This document shows, one piece after another, positions 43,528-50,996 of a stretch of DNA of 64,000 nt. The notes beneath the pieces were generated by a model. That model worked only from the letters and a program-made list of their open reading frames with translations, ran no database searches and was not told the origin of the DNA. The translations under genes were made by a program, and so were the position numbers. Source of the stretch: Defluviitaleaceae bacterium (GTDB taxonomy: Bacteria; Bacillota; Clostridia; Lachnospirales; WQUN01); NCBI GenBank assembly GCA_009781725.1, contig WQVF01000012.1:1-64000 (forward strand). Reading direction: 5' to 3'. Each line of letters begins with the position of its first letter. Within the stretch, counting starts at the first letter, position 1.

Positions 43528-43558
43528 TTTAGTATGCGAAATTTTTTTTGTCAACCTA

Positions 43559-43606
43559 TTGACTTATTTGGTTAATGATATATAATTGACTAACCTAGTC
43601 GGTCAA
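43559..43606 (+). promoter_or_regulatory. Promoter and probable TetR operator
   Basis: TTGACT (43559-43564) and TATAAT (43581-43586) are 16 bases apart. An imperfect palindrome, TTGACTAAC-CTA-GTCGGTCAA without the joins counted (43586-43606), sits on the likely transcription start, where the TetR protein encoded 30 bases downstream would block transcription. Confidence 0.65.
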
Positions 43607-43635
43607 CGCGCCGACATCTTGACCGAGGTGATACG

Positions 43636-44337
43636 ATGGATGACTTTCAAAAATTCCTAACATTGGAACCTGAAAAACGTGAGCGGATTATCAATGCTGC
43701 AATGACTGAGTTTTTACATGGCTTTAAAAAGGCCTCCACAGACAATATCGTCCGGGAGGCAGGGATATCCAAGGGACTTTTGTTCCACTATTTCGGCACC
43801 AAGGAGCGGCTTTTCAATTTTCTTATTGACTATGCTATTGATACCGTCAAGGCCGAATATCTGGACTTGGTCAATATTTATCAGCCGGATATTCTGGACA
43901 GTATATGGCAGTCATCCCTTCTAAAAAAGGATTTGTCTGTGCGATTCCCCAGCATCTTTGACTTTTTGACTAACTCATATGTAGAGGCAAAGACAGGAGT
44001 CGGGGTCGCAACAGATAACCTAGAACGTTTTACACAAATGTCCGATAAAATCATTACCGAAATTTACGCCCACGCGGATACCTCCCTTTTCAGGGATGAT
44101 ATCGATAAGAAGGCTGCAATGAACATAATAGGCTGGACAATGAGCGGCTACTCTCACGCAAAAATAATGGAATCCGGAGAAAACCCCGGAGCCGACGCCA
44201 GGGAAAACTATGACCAGTACCTGGAGGAGTTTGAAAAAATTTTAGGCGTACTGCGCCAAGTATTCTATAAAAAAACTAAAGTGGAATCGGGGGAGCCCGA
44301 GTCCATAAATTATAAACTCAAGGAGGTAACCGTATGA
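43636..44337 (+). CDS. TetR family transcriptional regulator
   Basis: 233 residues. The N-terminal HTH spans about 14-60 (RERIINAAMTEFLHGFKKAS, AGISKGLLFHYFGTKERLFN). The rest is the ligand domain of helical type. The stop overlaps the ABC ATPase start by 4 bases, so the regulator and its two-gene exporter form an operon. It should repress that operon until its unknown ligand binds. GAGGTG precedes the ATG. Confidence 0.9.
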   Translation: MDDFQKFLTLEPEKRERIINAAMTEFLHGFKKASTDNIVREAGISKGLLFHYFGTKERLFNFLIDYAIDTVKAEYLDLVNIYQPDILDSIWQSSLLKKDLSVRFPSIFDFLTNSYVEAKTGVGVATDNLERFTQMSDKIITEIYAHADTSLFRDDIDKKAAMNIIGWTMSGYSHAKIMESGENPGADARENYDQYLEEFEKILGVLRQVFYKKTKVESGEPESINYKLKEVTV

Positions 44338-45224
44338 GTTACGCAGTAGAAATCAAGAATCTAGACAAGTATTTTGGCAAGTTCCAGGCTCTTAAGAACA
44401 TTAATCTGGAAATCAGCGAGGGTGAAGTCTTTGCCTATATCGGGCCCAATGGGGCGGGCAAGTCTACCACCATTAGGGTGCTGCTGGGTATCCTCAATGC
44501 AACTAGAGGCACAGCCAAAGTCTTTGGCAAAGACGCCTGGAAAGATGCGGTAGAAATCCACAAGCGGATTGCCTATGTCCCCGGAGATGTGAATCTATGG
44601 CCCAATCTTACCGGAGGCGAGGTTATAGACCTATTTGTTAACTTGCGAGGGAAGCATGATAAAGCCCTGCGTCAGCGGCTTATAAAGGATTTTAATCTTG
44701 ATCCAACAAAAAAATGCCGCACATACTCAAAGGGTAACCGGCAAAAGGTAGCTCTAGTTGCGGCATTTGCTTCTGATGTTGACCTGTACATCTTAGACGA
44801 GCCCACCAGTGGACTGGATCCACTGATGGAGCAAGTCTTCCAAGACTGCGTAATGGAACAAAAAAACAAAGGCAAAGGAGTCTTCCTTTCCAGTCATATT
44901 ATGTCGGAAGTAGAACGCCTCTGTGATCGGGTAGGCATTATCCGTGAAGGGGAAGTTGTACAAGTGGGCACACTGGACGACCTGCGCCATTTGACCCGTT
45001 ATGCCATGACCGTAACAACGAAAAACACGATAGAGGGCTTGGATAAACTCGATGGCGTCCATGACATAGTAAAGGAATCCTATGGCTTACATTTCTATGT
45101 AGATACAGCAAAGATGGGGCCGATAATTAATCATCTCAACCAATTCGAGATAATCAAGCTGGAAAGCACCCCACCATCTTTGGAGGAGCTCTTCATGCAG
45201 CACTATAAAAAGGAAGGGGCCTAG
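44334..45224 (+). CDS. ABC transporter ATP-binding protein
   Basis: 296 residues. Walker A IGPNGAGKSTTIRVLLG, a modified signature TYSKGNRQKVALVAAF in place of LSGGQ, Walker B DLYILDEPTSGLDPLM and a switch His in LSSHIMSEVERL are all present. The C-terminal 75 residues form an accessory domain typical of drug-type exporters. It pairs with the permease encoded 2 bases downstream. Confidence 0.93.
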   Translation: MSYAVEIKNLDKYFGKFQALKNINLEISEGEVFAYIGPNGAGKSTTIRVLLGILNATRGTAKVFGKDAWKDAVEIHKRIAYVPGDVNLWPNLTGGEVIDLFVNLRGKHDKALRQRLIKDFNLDPTKKCRTYSKGNRQKVALVAAFASDVDLYILDEPTSGLDPLMEQVFQDCVMEQKNKGKGVFLSSHIMSEVERLCDRVGIIREGEVVQVGTLDDLRHLTRYAMTVTTKNTIEGLDKLDGVHDIVKESYGLHFYVDTAKMGPIINHLNQFEIIKLESTPPSLEELFMQHYKKEGA

Positions 45225-45226
45225 CC

Positions 45227-46939
45227 ATGAGCGCAAACTTTGAGAATACTTCGATTTTAACTCGCTTTATGCTGCGTCGGGAGCGGGTGAACTCTCTTAT
45301 GTGGATATTGATTCTCGGCGGCGTTGTAATATTACTGGTACCGGGGATGTTTTATGCTCTTCCCCCAGCAGAGCGATTTGCGATACTTGAAACCCTGTCA
45401 ATGCCTGCAATGGTAAGCATGGTTGGCCCGGCCTTTGGTGAATACGGCACATATGGTGCCCTTTATACCAATTTTATGATGGCGTTTACCGTACTCACTG
45501 TTGGTCTGATGAATATCTTCCTGGTGGTGCGTCTCACTCGCGCCGATGAAGAAAAAGGCCGCCTTGAAGTGTTGCGTTCATTGCCTGTTGGTCGTCTTTC
45601 AAATCTGAGTGCTGCTCTTATTACTGCTTTAATCATCAATATTCTATTGGGCCTATTTATTGCCCTTGGGATGTTTGGCTTTGGTTCCGCTCTTAATGAT
45701 ACCGGTATGTGTCTAAATGGCTCATTGCTTTGGGGTGCGACATTAGCTGTTACCGGACTTGTTTTTGCCGCTCTTACAGCGTTTTTTTCCCAGCTTTCTT
45801 CTAACTCCCGTTCTGCAATGGGCTATGCCTTTATGACACTTGGATTTTTCTTTCTGCTTCGGGCCCCAGGGGACATGAATCCCGATATGGAAATTTTGGC
45901 ACTTATTAGCCCACTTGGACTTCCACTTAGGACAGCAGCATATGCCGGTAACTACTGGTGGCCAATACTCATAATGTTTGCAATCGCTAGTGTTGTCACC
46001 GGATTCGCGTATTATTTTCAGTCAATACGTGATATTGATCAGGGAATAATTCCCGCAAAACCGGGACGTGCACATGGTTCATTCTTAACCAAAACGCCTC
46101 AAAGTTTTGTGTTAAAACTAATGAAAACAACAATTATCGTATGGCTGGTAAGCATGTTTATACTGGGAGCCGCCTATGGTACGGTTTTTGGTGAGCTGGA
46201 TACCTTCATCGCTACCAATGAGATGTACCAGCAATTGATTCTTGGACCCTTTGCAATAGAATTCCTGGAGGGGTTGACCATTGATGAAACGGTAGCCGCG
46301 ATGCGAACGGCCGTGGCGGCAGCCGGGTTCGCAATCCCACAATTATTCTCCGCAATGATAAATCTTATTATGGGAATGTTTGTAACAGTGCCCTCAGTGC
46401 TTTTTGTTATGAAAATGCGCAAAGAAGAGGCAGAAATCAAGTCCGAATTGTTGCTTGCCACTCCGGTAAAACGTAGCAGCTACATGTCGGGATATGTAAT
46501 AATTGCCTTTGTAATGGCAGTGCTAATCCAGATGGCTACCGGCTTTGGTATGTATATTTCCGCCGCCGCTGTACTCTACAACCCGGCAGACTTCCCATTG
46601 AGCTTTGCTATGCAAGCCGCACTTATTTATGTGCCTGCCATTTGGGTAAAAATTGGTCTTACGGTGTTGATAATCGGATTGGTACCCAAGGCTACAGGGA
46701 TTGTTTGGGCGTATTTTGCTTATACGTTTCTGTTTCTGTTCTTTGGCCAGGGCTTTGGGATTTTCCCGGATTGGGCTGCGTATCTGTCACCCTTTGCCTT
46801 TGTGACCCAGTTGCCACTGGGGCCTGGTGAGAGTGTTAATTTTGTGGCGTTGGGTATAAAAATTGCAATTGCCGCAATCTTGACTGTCGCTGGATTTTAC
46901 TTCTACAAAAAAAGAGATATAAACGCTATTACCCATTAA
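45227..46939 (+). CDS. ABC-2 type exporter permease
   Basis: 570 residues with about twelve hydrophobic segments in two similar halves, the build of single-chain ABC-2 permeases related to polyketide antibiotic exporters. The cytoplasmic motifs RADEEKGRLEVLRSLPVGRL in the first half and MRKEEAEIKSELLLATPVKR in the second are the repeated intracellular coupling elements. With the upstream ATPase and TetR it probably forms a drug- or antibiotic-efflux system. Substrate unknown. Confidence 0.85.
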   Translation: MSANFENTSILTRFMLRRERVNSLMWILILGGVVILLVPGMFYALPPAERFAILETLSMPAMVSMVGPAFGEYGTYGALYTNFMMAFTVLTVGLMNIFLVVRLTRADEEKGRLEVLRSLPVGRLSNLSAALITALIINILLGLFIALGMFGFGSALNDTGMCLNGSLLWGATLAVTGLVFAALTAFFSQLSSNSRSAMGYAFMTLGFFFLLRAPGDMNPDMEILALISPLGLPLRTAAYAGNYWWPILIMFAIASVVTGFAYYFQSIRDIDQGIIPAKPGRAHGSFLTKTPQSFVLKLMKTTIIVWLVSMFILGAAYGTVFGELDTFIATNEMYQQLILGPFAIEFLEGLTIDETVAAMRTAVAAAGFAIPQLFSAMINLIMGMFVTVPSVLFVMKMRKEEAEIKSELLLATPVKRSSYMSGYVIIAFVMAVLIQMATGFGMYISAAAVLYNPADFPLSFAMQAALIYVPAIWVKIGLTVLIIGLVPKATGIVWAYFAYTFLFLFFGQGFGIFPDWAAYLSPFAFVTQLPLGPGESVNFVALGIKIAIAAILTVAGFYFYKKRDINAITH

Positions 46940-46948
46940 CTAAACATC

Positions 46949-46990
46949 AAGCCCGGAGGTTTCGACATCGCCTCCGGGCTTGTTTGTTTT
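46949..46990 (+). terminator. Terminator of the TetR-ABC operon
   Basis: AAGCCCGGAGG (46949-46959) pairs with CCTCCGGGCTT (46971-46981), followed by GTTTGTTTT. Confidence 0.9.
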
Positions 46991-47077
46991 ATGCCTCATG
47001 GTAAAATCAGTATCATAGAAGGCTTGTTCTAAAGGGTAGATGTCTAATCATTGCTGTGATACCTATGTTTCCTATGT

Positions 47078-47131
47078 TATAGTCGTTCTACTTGAAAATG
47101 AGCTCGCTCATTTTCAAGTAGAATTACTATA
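47078..47131. mobile_element. 54-bp near-perfect palindrome
   Basis: TATAGT-CG at the left and TT-ACTATA at the right enclose an exact 18-base inverted repeat (47086-47103 with 47106-47123) separated by TC. The stem reads TTCTACTTGAAAATGAGC. It may be a minimal fold-back element of the TATAG-ended class. The 394-base gap also holds an open frame (47040-47300) that runs through this palindrome and lacks a good ribosome binding site, and a hairpin ATACACGG...CCGTGTAT near 47271-47298. Confidence 0.55.
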
Positions 47132-47333
47132 TAATCCATTCAAGCTAGCAGATACCTTAGACTATTACACCTCTGAAATTTTTCGTCTTTTACAGGAGAA
47201 AGATATTTTAGATACACTTAAATTCCACAGTGGTATATGTGGATGCGATGAAGGCAAAGGGGTCTCTGACAGAATACACGGCACGGTTTACCGTGTATAA
47301 GTGCGCTATGTTATTTATGAAAGGAGTTATTGT

Positions 47334-47618
47334 ATGCAAGCTGTAAAAGGACACATATCAAATGGGGTGTTTACTCCGCTCGATAACTTTAACATGCCTA
47401 GTTATGCACAAGTTATTCTTATCATTGAGGAAGTTTTTGCTAAGGTTAATCAGCCAGATACTCTTTTGTCTCCATCTGTAGACAACGAAGCATTAACTAG
47501 CATTGCATGGCTAGATAAAGTAGAGGCATTGCTGAAACAATCAAGGGATGAAGATATATCCGATTTTCCAACGCAGGAGACGATAAAAAATCTTAATGAC
47601 TACCCCTGGTTTGAATAG
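47334..47618 (+). CDS. Putative antitoxin (AF2212-like) of a PIN toxin
   Basis: 94 residues from the ATG at 47334 after AAAGGAG; the frame also opens upstream at 47301 without a site. The N-terminus (QAVKGHISNGVFTPLDNFNM) resembles the beta-strand domain of AF2212/DUF104-type antitoxins, with the G-V-F-x-P-L core. The acidic C-terminus (DEDISDFPTQETIKNLNDYP) could wrap the toxin. It lies 9 bases before a PIN-domain gene, the order usual for antitoxin-toxin pairs. Confidence 0.6.
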   Translation: MQAVKGHISNGVFTPLDNFNMPSYAQVILIIEEVFAKVNQPDTLLSPSVDNEALTSIAWLDKVEALLKQSRDEDISDFPTQETIKNLNDYPWFE

Positions 47619-47627
47619 AGGTGCATA

Positions 47628-48044
47628 ATGATTTATGTAATAGATACAAATGTGATTATTCATTATTTGAGAGAGCGTACAGAAGTCGTGAAAAATTTAC
47701 GCAAATCTATTTCCGAAGGAATTGAACTACTAATACCACGCGCCGTTGATTATGAAATACGGCGTGGTTTAGAATTGCTATCAGCAACAAAAAAAGCAAC
47801 TGTTTATAAAGCACTTCTTGACCCTAACGGCAAATGTCACATCGTTGATATGGGTGAAGATATTTGGGATAAGGCTAGAGAAAACTATGTCAAATTAAAG
47901 CGAAAGGGTTTTACTGTTGGTGAGATTGATATTCTAATTGGCTCGTTTTGCCAACTACACCACTACCCTCTTATTACAGATAATACGAAGGATTTTGTAA
48001 ATATGGACGGGATTAAATTAATAACTTGGACAGAAGCTCTTTAG
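47628..48044 (+). CDS. VapC-like PIN domain ribonuclease
   Basis: 138 residues. PIN-fold acidic residues are in MIYVIDTNVIIHYLRE (first Asp), RAVDYEIRRGLELL (Glu), and GEIDILIGSFCQLHHYPLIT, DNTKDF (later Asp residues). VapC toxins cleave specific tRNAs or rRNA. The upstream gene is the likely antitoxin. AGGTG precedes the ATG. The chain appears complete and the active site intact. Confidence 0.8.
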   Translation: MIYVIDTNVIIHYLRERTEVVKNLRKSISEGIELLIPRAVDYEIRRGLELLSATKKATVYKALLDPNGKCHIVDMGEDIWDKARENYVKLKRKGFTVGEIDILIGSFCQLHHYPLITDNTKDFVNMDGIKLITWTEAL

Positions 48045-48085
48045 CCTACATTTTCTAAGAGATGTTTTTCACCAAAGGAGGCAAT

Positions 48086-48994
48086 ATGGAATTACTAAAG
48101 GCAATAGAAGGCATCCGAACCCCATTTCTGGACATTGTATTTGGCATTATCACCCGCCTTGGAGAACAGACGATTCTAATCGTCGTATTCTGTGTGTTGT
48201 TTTGGTGCATCAACAAGAAAATGGCATATATAATGGGGGTTGTGTTTTTTATGTCCAGCCTTGTGGTCCAGGGCATGAAAATAATTTTTAGAGTGCCACG
48301 GCCTTGGATTACCGGCTATCCGGATTTTAGGCCGGTAGGGGATGCATTGCCAGAGGCTACAGGATATGCCTTTCCAAGCGGACATACCCAAAATGCCGCG
48401 GCATATCTTGGCTCTTTGGGTGCGACTCTTAAACAGCTGTGGGCTAAGGTTATCCTCTTTGCCCTACCTGTAATTGTAGCATTTACACGGATGTACCTGG
48501 GAGTACATTACTTATCGGATGTAATCGCGTCACTTGTGATAACATTTGTGTTGATATTTATTGCCACCAAAGTCATCGCCGATGACGCGGTATGCAAAAA
48601 AAGAGAGCTTGTTATCGCTCTTGTGATTGTGGCTGTATCCATTGTTGTTATTGTAATTGCGGCACTTAGGTATCACGGGGTTGTTGGCCAGGCAAGTGAG
48701 GCTAGGCAACTACGGGACGCAACCAGGGCGGCAGGGGCGGCTATTGCCTTTGCCATTGGATATTATATAGAACGGATGTATATCCGCTTCTCTGTGAAGA
48801 CTAAAAACATATGGTTCCAGATACTCAAGTTTGTGATTGGACTAGGGATGACGATGGGTATACAGGAAGGTGCGCGGGTGCTTGGGGATAGTCTAGTCCC
48901 TGATGCCTTTAGGTATTTCTTGATGGTGGTTTGGATAATGATTGTTTATCCGGTTATTATTAAGAAGTTTTTTTCTATTAAAAAAGAAGAGTAG
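48086..48994 (+). CDS. PAP2 superfamily membrane phosphatase
   Basis: 302 residues from the ATG at 48086 after AAAGGAGG; a frame start at 48062 includes that site. All three phosphatase motifs are visible: KIIFRVPRPW, PSGHTQNAA and TRMYLGVHYLSD. There are about seven helices, with an extra C-terminal membrane part (about 165-300). Such enzymes dephosphorylate lipids such as undecaprenyl pyrophosphate or phosphatidic acid at the outer face. The gene is monocistronic. Confidence 0.85.
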   Translation: MELLKAIEGIRTPFLDIVFGIITRLGEQTILIVVFCVLFWCINKKMAYIMGVVFFMSSLVVQGMKIIFRVPRPWITGYPDFRPVGDALPEATGYAFPSGHTQNAAAYLGSLGATLKQLWAKVILFALPVIVAFTRMYLGVHYLSDVIASLVITFVLIFIATKVIADDAVCKKRELVIALVIVAVSIVVIVIAALRYHGVVGQASEARQLRDATRAAGAAIAFAIGYYIERMYIRFSVKTKNIWFQILKFVIGLGMTMGIQEGARVLGDSLVPDAFRYFLMVVWIMIVYPVIIKKFFSIKKEE

Positions 48995-49041
48995 AAGCAA
49001 GGTTGATAATCCATTAGCCTACATCAAATGACATGTCTCTT

Positions 49042-49078
49042 ATAGGCAGCGGCTTCAGAAATGGAGCTTGCTGCCTAT
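49042..49078 (+). terminator. Hairpin after the PAP2 gene
   Basis: ATAGGCAGC (49042-49050) pairs with GCTGCCTAT (49070-49078) around a 19-base loop, followed by TGTTATGG. The T-run is weak, so termination may be partial. Confidence 0.45.
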
Positions 49079-49161
49079 TGTTATGGGGAAATCCGGGAAA
49101 TTGTTGCAATGTGCTAATTTTTGCATATTGACAATGCAATTAATCTGCGAATTATTACATA

Positions 49162-49190
49162 TTGACAGGATGCCCCTCCCCTATTAGAAT
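49162..49190 (+). promoter_or_regulatory. Strong promoter of the peptide-modification cluster
   Basis: TTGACA (49162-49167) and TAGAAT (49185-49190) are 17 bases apart, near consensus. CATATTGACA occurs twice just upstream (about 49125 and 49158), as a direct repeat about 33 bases apart, which could be a regulator site. Confidence 0.7.
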
Positions 49191-49260
49191 GAGCGCAACG
49201 AATAGTAATGACTTATAATATGGCAATGCTAATAGCAAGTGCATGAGGGGGGCAATACAT

Positions 49261-50598
49261 ATGAAGGCGTCGAGATATAATTTCTTTTTCCCTTACGAGC
49301 CGGACGACAGCAGGTTGATTGCATACAACTCATTATCTAACGCTTTAGCAATTATTGACAAAATCAAGCATAATGAATTACAGCAATATATTGATTCAGG
49401 CATAGAAATCAGTGATATTGAGTTAGTTAATAATTTAAAAGCTGGTGGGTTTCTAATAAGTGCAGAGCGCAATGAACTTGATGTTATAAAGTTACGCATG
49501 CTAAAGAGTAGATATAACACAAATGCATTAGGACTTACTATTGTACCTACAGCGGATTGCTGTTTTCGTTGCTTATACTGCTATGAAAAAGATGTAATCA
49601 AGCCAATATATATGACTCCAGAAGTAGAAGATGCGATTGTAAATCTAGCAGAGAGCTACATACGAGTTATAACCAGCTTTCGGGTTAACTGGTATGGCGG
49701 GGAACCTCTTATGAACATTGGTTCTGTAGAGCGGCTTTCTCGCAGGCTTATGGAAATGTGCGAGAGGCACAATGTAGCCTACCATGCCGACATGGTGACA
49801 AATGGGTATTTGCTAACTCGGGAGATTGCGCAGCTTCTTGTAGAGCTAAAGGTGAGTTCATTGCAAATTACATTGGATGGATGCGAAGATGTACATAATG
49901 AGCGAAGGCCACATACTGATGGCTCAGGTACATTTAGTGTAATACTTTCCAATTTAATAGCCAGCAAAGACATATTACCTGATGTGTCTCTGCGTATCAA
50001 TGTAGACAAAAGCAATATTACTGCAGGAGGAGACATTTCAAAAATTATAGACGAACATGGACTCAAGGGAAAGGTACAGCCCTATTTAGGAAGGGTTATG
50101 GATGAGAAACATGAAAATGCAAGCTGTTTCGATAGTTGCGGCTTTTCTCGTGAAGAATTTAAGTATTTTAGTGAGTTTACTGACACAGATATGTATATGC
50201 GACATTACCCAATAGCTATGAAAAACTACTGTGGAGCGGATTACCTCAACTCATATGTAATTGGCGCGGATGGAAAGCTGTATAAGTGTTGGCTTGATAT
50301 AGGGGATGACGCACGGTGTACCGGTAGCTTGATTGACGGTGTGGACGCCAATGAAAGCTTATATATGAGTTATTTGCTTAACGATCCTACCGTTGATGAA
50401 GATTGTAATGAATGCAAATTATTGCCTGTTTGCATGGGTGGATGTCCACATAAGAGAATTATTAAGAATGAGGGCACTTGTAGCACGTTTAAATTCGTGC
50501 TTGCTGATTTGTTGAAGGTTATTACACGCAATCTCAAGTTGCAAAAGGATTTGGGTAGTGGTGTAGGGTGTGACTGTGCAGATTGTGGTTGTGAGTAG
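49261..50598 (+). CDS. Radical SAM/SPASM peptide maturase
   Basis: 445 residues from the ATG at 49261, eight bases after GAGGGGGG. The N-terminal 90 residues (SRYNFFFPYEPDDSRLIAYN) resemble the leader-binding front domain of SPASM maturases. The radical SAM cluster motif CX3CX2C is C100-C104-C107 (CCFRCLYC), followed by WYGGEPLMN. The SPASM region has NYCGADYLN, KCWLDIG and CNECKLLPVCMGGCPHKR. A cysteine-rich tail (GCDCADCGCE) ends the chain. Such enzymes make thioether or carbon-carbon links in peptides. The 71-residue Cys-rich peptide encoded 94 bases downstream is the likely substrate. Confidence 0.88.
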   Translation: MKASRYNFFFPYEPDDSRLIAYNSLSNALAIIDKIKHNELQQYIDSGIEISDIELVNNLKAGGFLISAERNELDVIKLRMLKSRYNTNALGLTIVPTADCCFRCLYCYEKDVIKPIYMTPEVEDAIVNLAESYIRVITSFRVNWYGGEPLMNIGSVERLSRRLMEMCERHNVAYHADMVTNGYLLTREIAQLLVELKVSSLQITLDGCEDVHNERRPHTDGSGTFSVILSNLIASKDILPDVSLRINVDKSNITAGGDISKIIDEHGLKGKVQPYLGRVMDEKHENASCFDSCGFSREEFKYFSEFTDTDMYMRHYPIAMKNYCGADYLNSYVIGADGKLYKCWLDIGDDARCTGSLIDGVDANESLYMSYLLNDPTVDEDCNECKLLPVCMGGCPHKRIIKNEGTCSTFKFVLADLLKVITRNLKLQKDLGSGVGCDCADCGCE

Positions 50599-50692
50599 CA
50601 TTGCGCCCTGGGAGTTTACATTAAACTTCGAAAAACATGAAAACAACGGTCTCTTGTAGATGCGTTAAATAATCAAGAAAGGAAGTGGACTT

Positions 50693-50908
50693 ATGGAATT
50701 TTTAGTATTGGGCGACTATGAGGTTGTTGCACCGATGGGCGGCGGCCCCAATCCATGGCCAAGTGATTCGGGTAATGATAGTGGATGCGCTTGGCTTGGA
50801 GGATGTGGGCCACAGAGTTTTTGCATGCCTCCTTGTTGCCGCACCCTGTGTCGTGATGTAAGGTTGTTCGGATGCAATGATGTTGGTTGTCCGCGAGGTA
50901 TATGCTAA
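50693..50908 (+). CDS. Cysteine-rich precursor peptide of a putative RiPP
   Basis: 71 residues. The first 31 have no cysteine and include a glycine-proline stretch (APMGGGPNPWPSDSG). The C-terminal 40 hold nine cysteines at 32, 38, 44, 48, 49, 53, 61, 66 and 71, spaced 5-5-3-0-3-7-4-4, with the last at the C-terminus. GAAAGGAAG precedes the ATG. A hairpin terminator follows at once (50928-50969), so this gene could be expressed more strongly than the protease and exporter behind it. Leader plus Cys-rich core next to a SPASM enzyme suggests a ranthipeptide- or sactipeptide-like product; I recognise no known precursor family. A metallothionein-like protein is the alternative. Confidence 0.75.
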   Translation: MEFLVLGDYEVVAPMGGGPNPWPSDSGNDSGCAWLGGCGPQSFCMPPCCRTLCRDVRLFGCNDVGCPRGIC

Positions 50909-50927
50909 ACAAGCAAAGGCACCAAAC

Positions 50928-50969
50928 CATCCCAGGGATTTGCACTGTAAATCCTTGGGATGTTATTTT
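50928..50969 (+). terminator. Terminator or attenuator after the precursor gene
   Basis: CATCCCAGGGATTT (50928-50941) pairs with AAATCCTTGGGATG (50949-50962) with one G-T pair, followed by TTATTTT. Partial read-through would give more precursor than exporter. Confidence 0.8.
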
Positions 50970-50996
50970 ACATAACTGTACTAGGAGTGACCAGTG

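Noticed and set aside
47040-47300. Open frame of 86 codons before the antitoxin gene
   Set aside because: It runs through a perfect palindrome, has a poorly placed ribosome binding site and shows no family resemblance; it may be a gene relic.
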